Assembly (NCBI RefSeq): GCF_932526225.1
Contig: NC_064036.1
Coordinates: 2,480,001-2,544,000 of the forward strand
Direction: 5' to 3'
Origin: Nematostella vectensis
Lineage: Eukaryota; Cnidaria; Anthozoa; Actiniaria; Edwardsiidae
DNA: 64,000 nucleotides
Part shown: piece after piece, positions 49,920 to 58,264 of the stretch
Position numbering within the stretch: position 1 is the stretch's first letter
Layout of the letters: each line of letters begins with the position of its first letter
Position numbers and translations under genes: made by a program
Notes under the pieces: generated by a model
Databases searched by the model: none
What the model saw: only the letters and a program-made list of their open reading frames with translations
What the model was told of the DNA's origin: nothing

Positions 49920-50168
49920 TTAAATGCCGGACGCCACAGACACAGCATGGGTAACGGCAAAGGCGCGCTTATACTTTTTCCGCACCTGTCGATGATGCGT
50001 TATCTCGTCTAGAACCGCATGAGTGTCACATATTTTCTGGAGTCGCAAGCTTTGCACGTCGCCGCCGATGCTTGCCGGAACGGCAGGCGTCGTGTGCGTA
50101 CCCTTCGGGGGGCAAACACTGGGAAGCGAGGGGTATATGGCACCACTGCTAACGTCGCTGTTTGCCAT
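49920..50168 (-). CDS. Unrecognised element protein (82 residues)
   Basis: An ATG-started open frame with VCPPKGTHTTPAVPASIGGD followed by a charged helical part (LQKICDTHAVLDEITHHRQV). The N-terminal motif VCPxKGTH recurs in opposite orientation at 51365-51416. It ends at the element's left limit, so it may be truncated by the border. Function unknown. Confidence 0.5.
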   Translation of the reverse strand: MANSDVSSGAIYPSLPSVCPPKGTHTTPAVPASIGGDVQSLRLQKICDTHAVLDEITHHRQVRKKYKRAFAVTHAVSVASGI

Positions 50169-50184
50169 GCTTGTTATGTCTGAC

Positions 50185-50439
50185 CTAGGTTAGCTCTAAT
50201 ACAAGGCGAACAGGCTTGCCCTTAAAGTCCACCCGTCTACCGCGGTCATCCCTGATCCATATTTGGATACTCGAGACAAACTCAGAGGAAGATGCTGCGG
50301 CACAAACGGGGATGTCGGGTCCATAGACGACTTTCTTGTGCGGCCTCCCGCGGGTTTCTAGGCAAGCGAGAACGTTTGAAGGCTCGCCTAAGGAGAGGCA
50401 TTGCGTGCGGTCTACGATATCGCAGCAGATGTATAGGGC
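50185..50439 (-). pseudogene. C-terminal fragment of a possible structural protein
   Basis: An open frame of 84 codons between an in-frame TAG at 50440-50442 and the stop TAG at 50185-50187, with no start codon. It reads YICCDIVDRTQCLSLG, VLACLETRGR, IQIWIRDDRGRRVDFKGKPV and VLELT, an all-beta pattern. The pattern resembles the C-terminus of beta-rich proteins in Polinton-like elements (from general memory, unverified). The minus-strand frame just upstream (50443-50615) contains TELCALFGLEAKDNQ and may be the preceding part in another frame. A capsid-associated role is only a guess. Confidence 0.4.
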
Positions 50440-50781
50440 CTATATTTTCGGCAAAGCCACCTTAAGTGGGGAACCCCCAAGGGGAGTGCGAGGCTCCGCT
50501 CCCCCAACTGATTGTCTTTAGCCTCTAGGCCAAAAAGTGCGCAAAGCTCGGTGGGACGTACAATAGTGGGAAGCAGGTGGGTTTCATACCTAACGACGAC
50601 CACGGGGGCGTGCAATATAGCTGGTTTGCGCCTCCCAAAGGTGAGGGGCTGACAAAGGCAGGGCTAGGAAGACTCGATCGCTCGGTCGACGCGCTCGTCT
50701 ACACAGTGCTTGGCGCGCAGGTAAACGTCCGTTCCTCCATCTCGGGGGCCGGTGGGCCGGCCATGGAGGCGCAGGCGGAGT

Positions 50782-51084
50782 TCACGAAGCTGCTGACGTG
50801 TTAGGGTCGTCGATGGTCTCCCTGTCTGTGGCTACCACCCCTTGCAGCTCTTGGACTCGTTCTGTGTTCTCCTTGATGACCGCGTCTATCTCTGCCACGG
50901 ACCCCATCGCCAGCTTGAAGCCTTTCAGCTTTGCAACGTCCTGTCGGACGCCCCCGTTCTCATTGAACAGCTGTCTTGGTTTAGTCCAACCTCCTTTGTC
51001 AAGGTTGCGAAGCTGTATTAGCGTCTTTCCCCTCCGGTCTGACTGAAACCGTATCAGATTCTCGTTAAGGTCTAGCCAGCCGGA
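50782..51084 (-). pseudogene. Unrecognised charged-protein fragment
   Basis: 100 open codons from just after an in-frame TAG (51085-51087) to TGA 50782-50784, no Met start. Content such as LIQLRNLDKGGWTKPRQLFN and VAEIDAVIKENTERVQELQG suggests a helical, partly coiled-coil protein. A competing plus-strand frame (50577-50804) overlaps its end. Family unknown. Confidence 0.4.
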
Positions 51085-51137
51085 CTACAGACGCCCTGGC
51101 AGACAGCTTTCTGAAGCTTACGACCAAGCTAGTAGAC

Positions 51138-51416
51138 ATGGCGCTGCCGATAGACAGTGTGGTCGATCTCCACAATGACCTAGTGTCCGACTACATCATC
51201 AACAACGAGCTCCGCACATTGTGCAGAAGCCTGTCTCTACGCTGCGGCCGTTTGATGGCTTTAGCCGTCGGGGCGTTACACGTAGCACGTCATGTGAACA
51301 CCGCCGGAACGGCAAGCGCTGACACGCGGTGTCAACACGAGGTAGCAGTCGCGGACTCACCAGTGGTTTGCCCCACGAAGGGTACGCACAGTGGCGAGTC
51401 TGCCATCCCAGAGTAG
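51138..51416 (+). CDS. Unrecognised small element protein (92 residues)
   Basis: ATG-started frame. The frame is also open upstream without a start (ALADSFLKLTTKLVD). It ends in VADSPVVCPTKGTHSGESAIPE; VCPTKGTH echoes VCPPKGTH in the minus-strand protein at 49920-50168. Function unknown. Confidence 0.35.
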   Translation: MALPIDSVVDLHNDLVSDYIINNELRTLCRSLSLRCGRLMALAVGALHVARHVNTAGTASADTRCQHEVAVADSPVVCPTKGTHSGESAIPE

Positions 51417-51579
51417 ACGTTCATTTGAAAGCTTGCCACTTTTTCAGCAACCAAGTAGTTGCATCACAAATGGTGGAACCTCAAGGGAGTACTAGTGCCC
51501 AGCGACCCTACGGGTCAGCGGAACCCGACAAACAAGCTGCGGAACAAGCTGCTCATGAACCTGAACGTGCGCCTTTGCG

Positions 51580-52011
51580 TTGGCGGAGAGAATCACGAGC
51601 CCCGAACCACCCGCGACCCGGCCTAAACACCATGGGCGAGTCAAAGCTGGAAGGCGCTTGGCAGAGTGGAACCGACTTAACAGAGCGGAGAAAGAGGCAC
51701 TTCGTGTCGTGCAACACGTTGGGTCGCCGGTTGCTAGCGAGCCGCAGGGACGCGAGGGCTTGCGCGCGCGTGCCGAAGACATACACACACCAGTCCCGGA
51801 AAGCAACTCTGCTTGGTCGGATAGCTCGGTTATCGGGGTCGCTGGTCTTCTAGTGTCATTGATCGGCCTCTACACACGTAGGCGGGAGCTAGCTGCCGCG
51901 TCCACTCGTACACCAGCTGTTAACCAGCGAGCTTCCGAAGGTACCGACGACTTGACTCCGCCCGCAAGGCCGCCGCTGGCGCTCCCGGACAGTGCAAATC
52001 TCGACTGTTAG
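51580..52011 (+). pseudogene. Small membrane protein frame, start missing
   Basis: Open frame without an ATG near its beginning. It contains RLAEWNRLNRAEKEALRVVQ, a short hydrophobic span SSVIGVAGLLVSLIGLY and a Pro/Thr-rich tail. One predicted membrane segment. Loss of the ATG suggests decay. It could be a virion membrane protein by analogy with virus-like elements (inference). Confidence 0.4.
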
Positions 52012-52065
52012 CAATGGAGTAAGCAGACATTTAAACACAAGGGCCCCACCCATATCCGCACGTCC

Positions 52066-52263
52066 GTGCATCGCAATGTCGACGCCTCAGTCATAACCGG
52101 CCTCGTCGCCGGTATCGGCTGGGTTGGGCGCAACGTCTTGCGCGAAGACTTCACCAAAGACCCCTCCGCGAACGCCATGAACTACGCAAAAATGACTGCC
52201 GCAGTTGCAGCTGCTGTCGCTTTGAAGGGTTACCTTGAGGACCAGAAGATCCTGCCCATGTAG
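52066..52263 (+). pseudogene. Small hydrophobic protein frame (about 65 codons)
   Basis: Frame read from GTG 52066 to TAG 52261-52263, with no ATG in frame nearby. Two weakly hydrophobic stretches, VITGLVAGIGWVGRNVL and KMTAAVAAAVALKGYL. The stop codon is the first base triplet of a 9-bp hairpin (52261-52286). Confidence 0.4.
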
Positions 52264-52338
52264 TAGTGTACTGTGGCACACTACTACATGTGTAGGCCAC
52301 GTATTAGACTCGTTTTCATGTATGTACACGTACATACA
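52261..52338 (+). promoter_or_regulatory. Two perfect hairpins between small element genes
   Basis: TAGTAGTGT (52261-52269) pairs with ACACTACTA (52278-52286) across an 8-base loop. TGTATGTA (52319-52326) pairs with TACATACA (52331-52338) across CACG. Both stems are perfect and lie in the 100-bp gap before the ATG at 52364. Role unknown; they may be transcript-end or regulatory structures. Confidence 0.55.
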
Positions 52339-52363
52339 GCACGTGAAACGTACACACTACTCG

Positions 52364-52790
52364 ATGGCCTCCATCGCGATTTTGGTTGGTGGCACCGTCC
52401 TAAACGCGACTGCATTCGTTGGTGGCAACTACCTCGCAAAGTTCCTGTCGAACAATGAGAGCCCTGCCTTAGCTGAGAAGGAGAGGCACGACAAGGCCCT
52501 AGAGAAATACCAACAAGTCTATGGACGCTACCAACAGCGGCGACAAAAAAATCCTCGATTGGCAAGCTCAGAGTCGCGAGAGAGAGGCCCTCGCAAAGCA
52601 AAATTTCACCGACACTGACTACGCGCTCAAACTCTACAACCAGACCCGACCAAAACAATCGCTGGAGTCGATGCGGGCTCCTGAGCTGTCCGACTATTAC
52701 ATCCCCAGCAAAACGCAGAAAAACGCCGAGTTGGCGTATATTGGCGCCGGCGCTCTCGCCATCGGCTACACAGCTAGCCGCTTGCTGTGA
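52364..52790 (+). pseudogene. Membrane-anchored element protein, one frameshift
   Basis: An ATG at 52364 starts a frame with an N-terminal hydrophobic span (IAILVGGTVLNATAFVGG) and a charged helix (EKERHDKALEKYQQVYGRYQ). The reading then has to move by one base in the A7 run at 52545-52551 to continue as KKILDWQAQSREREALAKQN, NFTDTDYALKLYNQ and a C-terminal hydrophobic span (LAYIGAGALAIGYTASRLL). About 140 residues overall with a membrane segment at each end. Cause of the shift: insertion of one A, or assembly error. Function unknown. Confidence 0.6.
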
Positions 52791-52866
52791 TGCAGCTTCC
52801 GTTCCGGCGCTGCATCTAGGCGGCCTTTTTCCATACTGCGCGTATACGTATGCGTATTCGTATAAG

Positions 52867-53148
52867 ATGATTGCAGACCAGTTGTGGAGTGCTATGCACG
52901 AGGTAGCAGCCGCTGCTAAGCGAGTGACACCGAAGGTGCCGTCGATGGGTGGGTTATGTAGCTTTGGTGACATTGCTAACCGAAGCATCGAGTTGTGGCG
53001 CGCAGACAGGGAGTGCGTTAAGAGATTCGCCAATGTCGTTCTCCGAGGGCCTACCGACCTCAGAAAGACCGCCTCGGCACTACCCGAGCAGACGGCAACC
53101 GCCTGTTGGAGACTAATACATCTGTTGCAGTACATTGCCGACACGTAA
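52867..53148 (+). CDS. Unrecognised protein overlapping the integrase start
   Basis: An ATG at 52867 opens 93 residues (MIADQLWSAMHEVAAAAKRV, SFGDIANRSIELWRADRECV) ending in TAA at 53146-53148. That stop shares its last A with the integrase ATG (TAATG), a tight arrangement typical of compact viral genomes. Mostly helical and basic. Function unknown. Confidence 0.5.
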   Translation: MIADQLWSAMHEVAAAAKRVTPKVPSMGGLCSFGDIANRSIELWRADRECVKRFANVVLRGPTDLRKTASALPEQTATACWRLIHLLQYIADT

Positions 53149-54158
53149 TGGCGGCGAAGCGCATGTCCGACGAAGAACTCGATGCGTTCCTTCGGCCTAT
53201 ATACTACGCCAGAGGTGGCTTCCAGGGAGTGACCGCTCTGCATGCCAAACTTCCCAAGGGCTCAGCCTCCATAGATCGAGTGCGCAAGTGGGTAAGCTCG
53301 CAGCCCGTCGGGGGCTACACACAGACACCCCCTCCTCCGACTACCTACGCCCACTTCTCGGAGCAGATACCAAACCGTATCCACCAGTCGGACCTGCTAT
53401 TCTTGCCAACCGACCGCGGGTACAAGTATGCCCTGACTGTCGTTGACGTTGCTTTACGATATAAAGCCGCCCGCCCACTGAGGACTAAGAGCGCGGCCGT
53501 CGTCTCCCGCGAACTCGCTGACATATATGCAGAGGGACCTCTCACATGGCCTAAAGTCCTCATGGTTGATGACGGCACGGAGTTCAAGGGTGCTACCACA
53601 AAGCTCCTAACAGACCACGGGGTGGAGGTCCGACGGGCTGAGCCAGGGCACCACAGGAGCCAAGCTTTCGCCGAGTCTTTCCATCGCTGGCTGGCACAGC
53701 GCCTATTTCGTGCGCAGTACTCGAAGGAGCTTGCATCCGGCGAAACAAACCGCGAGTGGGTTACTGCTTTGCCAATCGTCATCTCGGACATAAACGCAAC
53801 GAAGACTCGCATGACTGGCTTTGCGCCTAAAGACGCCATAAAGCTGAGGCGCGTGCCTCTCAAAGCCGAAAAGCCCCCCTTAGAGGTCGGAACGGAGGTG
53901 TACATCGCCGTAAACGAGGAAGACCTTCAGGACAAGGGCCGACGGCGAGCGACGACCCCGTGGTGGACAAACAAGGCATACCCAATATTAAAGAGGGTCA
54001 TAGAGCCAGGACAGCAAGTGTTGTATTACACGGCGTACTCTAAGCACGGCTTCACGCGTTCGCAGTTGCGTAGCGTCACGCTAGCGTCACGCTATCGTGA
54101 TCAGCGCTTGTGCCTTCTATTGCAGCTAAGGCACGTGAGTCTGACATTCCACTTGTAG
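53148..54158 (+). CDS. DDE (retroviral-type) integrase
   Basis: An intact 336-residue frame from ATG 53148. The N-terminal part (MSDEELDAFLRPIYYARGGF, KGSASIDRVRKWVSSQP) resembles the helical pre-core region of Polinton integrases. The RNase-H-like core has HQSDLLFLPT (first Asp), VDDGTEF (second Asp) and QAFAESFHRWLAQR (Glu), with about 34 residues between the last two acids, i.e. a D,D(35)E triad with all three acids present. A C-terminal beta-rich part (VYIAVNEEDLQDKG, GQQVLYYTAYSKHG) follows; no chromodomain is evident. It would insert the element DNA into host chromosomes. Its 3' end overlaps the convergent minus-strand HNH frame at 54101-54158. It is the only clearly undamaged enzyme in the element. 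Confidence 0.88.
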   Translation: MAAKRMSDEELDAFLRPIYYARGGFQGVTALHAKLPKGSASIDRVRKWVSSQPVGGYTQTPPPPTTYAHFSEQIPNRIHQSDLLFLPTDRGYKYALTVVDVALRYKAARPLRTKSAAVVSRELADIYAEGPLTWPKVLMVDDGTEFKGATTKLLTDHGVEVRRAEPGHHRSQAFAESFHRWLAQRLFRAQYSKELASGETNREWVTALPIVISDINATKTRMTGFAPKDAIKLRRVPLKAEKPPLEVGTEVYIAVNEEDLQDKGRRRATTPWWTNKAYPILKRVIEPGQQVLYYTAYSKHGFTRSQLRSVTLASRYRDQRLCLLLQLRHVSLTFHL

Positions 54159-54447
54159 TGACCCTGACTGTCGTCTAGCCGGTCGATACTGAAGCATTGG
54201 GGATAACTCTTGGTGTACCCCTGAAGCAGAAGCTGAGTGCCACAGACCGTGCACTTCTTTTCCTTGTCAGCAATCATGCCGAGTACGTGGTCTACCGTCA
54301 GAACATGGTGCGTTCCCGTGTACTTTGTGCGACCCTTTTGCTTGTCGTCTATAGCGTATCGCTTGATTCGCGCTATAATGAGCTCTTCACTGGGCGTAGC
54401 CTGCAGTCCTGTGGGAACCAAGGCACCGGGGGTGTTATCGGGGGGGG
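54101..54447 (-). pseudogene. HNH-type zinc module, C-terminal part of the broken helicase protein
   Basis: The minus frame ends at 54101. It reads EELIIARIKRYAIDDK, then CTVCGTQL, CFSIDRLDDSQGHYKWN, VRLTCLSCNRRHKR. Paired CxxC motifs around S-I-D-R-x-D-x-x-x-G-H-x-x-x-N match HNH/endonuclease-VII-like zinc folds. It is joined to the helicase only through a one-base shift in the G8 run (plus strand 54440-54447), so the original gene probably carried it as a C-terminal domain. Confidence 0.65.
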
Positions 54448-55625
54448 ATCACGCGGACTATCTGGTCGGCGCGCCGCACGCGGGAGATGCCGGTGTATAC
54501 AGCATTCGTGATCCAGCCCTCTAAGCTGTGGTCTATGATAAACAGACGTCTTGGAGTCTGGATAGTCTTGCCCTGCACCCGGTGGACGGTTCCTCAGCCC
54601 GCGTATTTCCACTTGAGGGGGGGCCCGTTAAGGACCGCGTCGAGAGGAACCTCGACTACCGTGCCTTTGTATGCGTCGGCCTTCTCACCCCTTTTGCCTG
54701 GCACGGGCACTGGCCGCCCTTGCTTGCGATAACGATGCGCGACGCTAGGATCGGGGTCAAAGCGGATGGTTGCTGGCAATCGGGGGTAGTTTTTCCTGTG
54801 GTGCTCTACCAATCGCTGCTGAACAAGAGCCCCCATCTTGTTGGTCGAGCACACCCACATATCGCTTGGGTGGGCCTGCTCGATCGCCGCGTCGAACGCC
54901 ACCCCATCCAACTCCTCTCGAAACACCTCAAAGTGTTGGGAATCTGGCTGACACCAAATCCGGCCCTTTATGTCGTGGAACCTGGAGGAGGGCGCGGCAG
55001 AGCCGCAGTCGCATGTACTGTACGGCTTTCCGCAGTCTTCACACAGGCAGCGGTAGTCGGACTCCAACCAGCGGATGTTCCCTTGTTCCCACTCCTTGAG
55101 CATATCGTAAGGCCCCTCTTTATCTCCCCAGGGCGGGACCTGCCCATAGTCGCCACAACACACTACCTGACACGGCCGCGTGGCAAGATACAAAAGGATG
55201 GCGCGTAGCACTTTAGTCTGTACCTTACAGCACTCGTCAATGATGATTACTTCTGAGAGACGGTCGAGTTTGTGCCCCAGCTCGGAAGGTCTCCACTCCT
55301 CTATCGGCTTCTCCGCTGGTATGCAGAGGTAGTGGTGGTAGGTTTGAGCCTTCACCGCGAGGCGCGGGTTGTTGCGATGGTCGTGGGCGAGGTCGTTCTC
55401 GGGGGTGAGCACCACAACGTTGCGACCGCGGAACATGCTCACTGCCCACTCGGTCTTCCCCGATCCTCCTTGGCCGGCTAGATACATCTTTGCAAAGGTT
55501 GCGGCCACTAGATCGCACGGCAGACTCGGCGCAGTGCTTGGCTCCTTGGCCAAGCTCCCCGACTTCTTCGGACCCCGCTTCGGGTCGCCACTCGTACCCA
55601 GGCTTCTTGTGGCGCCACTCTCCAT
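54448..55625 (-). pseudogene. SF1 helicase, broken
   Basis: Superfamily-1 motifs in order: Walker A AGQGGSGKTEW (about 55475), motif II VIIIDECCK (DE), motif III QVVCCGDYGQVPP, then after an in-frame TGA (54594-54596) motif V VHRVQGKT and motif VI AVYTGISRVRRADQ. The TGA sits in the sequence just before motif V and could come from a CGA by CpG deamination. A Cys/His cluster (CLCEDCGKPYSTCDCG) is inserted in the middle. Pif1/RecD-like order. It would unwind DNA during element replication, but this copy cannot make the full protein. Confidence 0.8.
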
Positions 55626-56950
55626 ACCTCGGATTTCGCTCCACGAGCTTCACACCACTGGGCACCGCCTTTGCGTATATGGCATCTGTGCACACTCGGA
55701 GGGCGTCTTCGCGAGGGATCCGCCTCAACATCCGCCTCAACACGCTATGTTTGTGTACGCCAAGACGAAGGCCCTGATATGGTACCATTGTGAGCGTCGG
55801 ACACTGTCTTTGTATTGGATCAGATGAGCCCCGTCGGCATGCTCGAAGTTAAGTAAGTGGTCGGTGCCCGCAAGGAGGTTTGTCAGATACGCGGCTTTTT
55901 CACGGTCGCGGACTACGATCGAGGACTCGTCGCCATGGCAAGCGCACTTGCCTACGAAACGGACAGCGAGATTTCGACCCTCAGGGTACTGCGAGTCTTC
56001 GCCGCCGGTGCGGCACGCGATCGAGTGGGGGAACTTGATGGAGCCCTTTTTTCCGACGCTATACAACACCTCCCTCGCCGTGGCCATGACGAGGTCACCC
56101 GAGTCTAACAGGTCCTTGAGCTCTGGCGTGGTGATCCAGCCCTCGTTTTGTTCCAAGTGCTGCCCTACCCTCCCGGAAGTGTAGGGGTGGCAGGCCTCAG
56201 AGAGCTTCCACTCGGTCAGCTGAATGGCCCCGGTTAGTCGAAGAACCTCGCTCAAGGGCCGTCCCATGGGTGATCATCAGGGAACCATTGAGGATCATAT
56301 CCTGTCTCGTCTGTAAACGCCCTGTCGATAGCCGCTCCCTCCTGTCCCGATCGGTACAGTTTGCCTTCGTGCGTGACTATAACGCGCCCGCACATCCAGA
56401 TCCTAGTGCTTCTGGGGATCGCCCTGCTTATAAAGCGAATGAGCACCCCTCGCACTTTTGCTTCGCGCGCTTTTGTGGCGGCACTGGTAGCGCGAAGCGC
56501 TGCCTTCTCCTGACATAACGAACGAATCTCCCCCTCAGCCTCGGAGTCTAGGCCGTGGACGCTCGTGATCGCGGGTGGTTCGGTCGGGAGCTCCGCCCAG
56601 GCGTGGTTATTGTGGCGAGGGATAGTGACCCTCGCCTTAGTCTTGTACTTCCCCGAGTCCCACAGAACGTTACCCAGGGCGTCCAAGGCTAATAGCTTTA
56701 CCTCGAACTTCTTTTCCATCTCAAAGAGGTCTTCTTTGGTGCATCCCGTAGTGGCCAGCTTCTTGTCATATCGCTCGAGGATCCTGCCTCGTGTCTTGGT
56801 TAGACCAAGGGAGCACGAGGTGCCGCGATTCCTCAAGAAGTCGGCAACATAACTCACAACACAGTTAGCGAAGGTGTCACCCCCCTCTCGCTCAAACATT
56901 GGCCCAGGCTCACCATTTTGCTCAGGTAAAGGGCGAAGCTCGTATCTCAC
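55584..56950 (-). pseudogene. Polymerase-B-like upstream part of the helicase protein, several frameshifts
   Basis: The first frame (56252-56950) starts MRYELRPL and holds KKFEVKLLALDALGNVLWDS and PRHNNHAWAELP. A shift near 56250-56265 leads to 55737-56267 (VLRLTGAIQLTEWKLSEAC, YHIRAFVLAYTNIA). A shift at about 55741-55750 leads to MLRRIPREDALRVCTDAIYA, and one at about 55583-55590 enters the helicase frame. The paired motifs AFxxAYxxI and VCTDAIY resemble the region leading to motif C (xDTDS) of family-B polymerases, with a Cys and Ala at usual Asp/Ser positions. Motifs A and B are not recognised. A 12-bp direct duplication (GTTGAGGCGGAT) sits at the second break. Confidence 0.5.
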
Positions 56951-56959
56951 GTAGACGAT

Positions 56960-57630
56960 TTACTCTCGTCCTTTCTCCCAAATACCCGCATCGATGCCTT
57001 CCAGGGCGCCGACTGCGATTTGGTCCCCTCTTTTGACTAACGACCCACCAATCTTGTGCTCCGAGCGCCCTTCCTCCTCCGTGATTGGCGCCAATGGCTC
57101 TGCGGGGGCCTTACCAACGACCGTGAAGAGTCGTAACGGTGGTCGGGGTCTACCATCTCGAGCACCAGTGGCAGCACTGCGTTTGCCCTCAGAGACTCTC
57201 GCTCGTGCGAGACCCACCACACCGAGCCGTCGTCATTAATATCAGGCCCCCGCATAACCGGCTTTAGAGCAATGACACCTGATCCACCAAGATCTCGTAT
57301 CACCTGGTAAACACCGGCGCTTATGTCTTGGCCCCGAAGAGTGGCATCCACGCTTGGGAACCGAAGATGGGCGCCGCCTACGAAGAGAGAATAGTACTCC
57401 TCGGGTTCTAAGCCCTCTGGGCCCTCTTGCCGCCGTTCCAGCAGCAATGGGTCGAACTCGCGCCAGACTTCCTCTGACCGCGAGCTCGCCGGCATGAGCG
57501 GCTTAAGCAGCTTGCGCTTGGCATCCTCGGGGATGCCCTCGTCCATGATGTTCTGGACCAGCCCTGCCAGTACGGCGGGCGCCTCTTTGTCAGGCATTCT
57601 ATTGAGAATCTTCTCTATGTAAGCGTCCAT
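56960..57630 (-). pseudogene. Unrecognised element protein, one frameshift
   Basis: ATG at 57630; 57100-57630 reads MDAYIEKILNRMPDKEAPAV, EYYSLFVGGAHLRFPSVDAT, LGGSGVIALKPVMRGPDIN. Near 57130 the natural continuation moves to another frame (LFTVVGKAPAEPLAPITEEE, LVKRGDQIAVGALEGIDAG), ending at 56960. About 220 residues in total, no recognised domain. It lies directly upstream of the polymerase-like frame on the same strand, with its start at the edge of the 73-bp repeats. Confidence 0.5.
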
Positions 57631-57910
57631 GTTTGGGTATACCTTGTGCCACCCAGTCTCTAATTGCCTGTATCGCAGCCCTGCGGTATAAGACAGGACT
57701 GGTATTTGGGTATGCCTTGTGCCACCCAGTCTCTAATTGCCCGTATCGCAGCCCTGCGGTATCAGACAGGACGGGTATTTGGGTATGCCTTGTGCCACTC
57801 AGTCTCTAATTGCCCGTATCGCAGCCGGCGGGACGAGTGTTTGGGTATGCCTTGTGCCACCCAGTCTCTAACTGCCCGTATCGCGGACTGCGATATCAGA
57901 CAGGACGAGT
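57631..57910 (-). repeat. 73-bp tandem repeats, four copies, at the start of the minus-strand gene block
   Basis: Units share TTTGGGTATGCCTTGTGCCA, CCCAGTCTCTAATTGCCCGT and ATCGCAGCCCTGCGGTATCA. Starts at 57632, 57705, 57778 and 57840 (the third unit is 11 bp shorter). The first unit begins one base after the ATG of the 57630 gene. Position suggests promoter or origin function (inference). Confidence 0.85.
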
Positions 57911-57994
57911 GCGAACCATTCCCGAGCGCGCCTCTCGATGCCACGCATCCTCTGCCCTTCACGATTCACTCCGCAGGGGCGGCACAACCTCCGA

Positions 57995-58153
57995 CTACGT
58001 CCCTATGCCGCAGATCCTGCATGGCACGGGGAGCGGGCTGCCCTTACGGAGCCTTTGGAAGTGCACCTTGCAGTAGGTGTCCATGCACCTCTGGCCGCAC
58101 GTGTTTGCATGGCCGACCTTTAGCCACCCGCAGTAATCTTTTCCGCACTTCAT
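57995..58153 (-). CDS. Cysteine-rich 52-residue mini-protein
   Basis: ATG 58153 to TAG 57995. It contains C3, C8, C19, C23, C28, H31, C45 and C48 (CGQRCMDTYCKVHFQRL, VPCRICGIG), enough ligands for two zinc sites. Basic. Function unknown; DNA or RNA binding is plausible. Confidence 0.55.
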   Translation of the reverse strand: MKCGKDYCGWLKVGHANTCGQRCMDTYCKVHFQRLRKGSPLPVPCRICGIGT

Positions 58154-58264
58154 CCTTCGAACGCCCGGTATACCACAGGACAGACGGGGGTCTAATTGCA
58201 AGGTTCCCACTCGTTTCTATGAAAGGCCCCAGTCCCGCCACCCTACGGAGTGTCGATAGACAGC

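Noticed and set aside
52545-52551. Programmed frameshifting at the A7 run
   Set aside because: The needed shift is +1 and the zero-frame codons do not form a usual -1 slippery heptamer for that change; an extra A by mutation or assembly error is simpler.
52284-53243. 319-codon minus-strand frame across the element
   Set aside because: It lies opposite the better-supported plus-strand small genes and integrase start and shows no motif; GC-rich DNA gives long shadow frames.
54528-55208. 226-codon plus-strand frame
   Set aside because: It is antisense to the helicase, whose SF1 motifs fix the coding strand.
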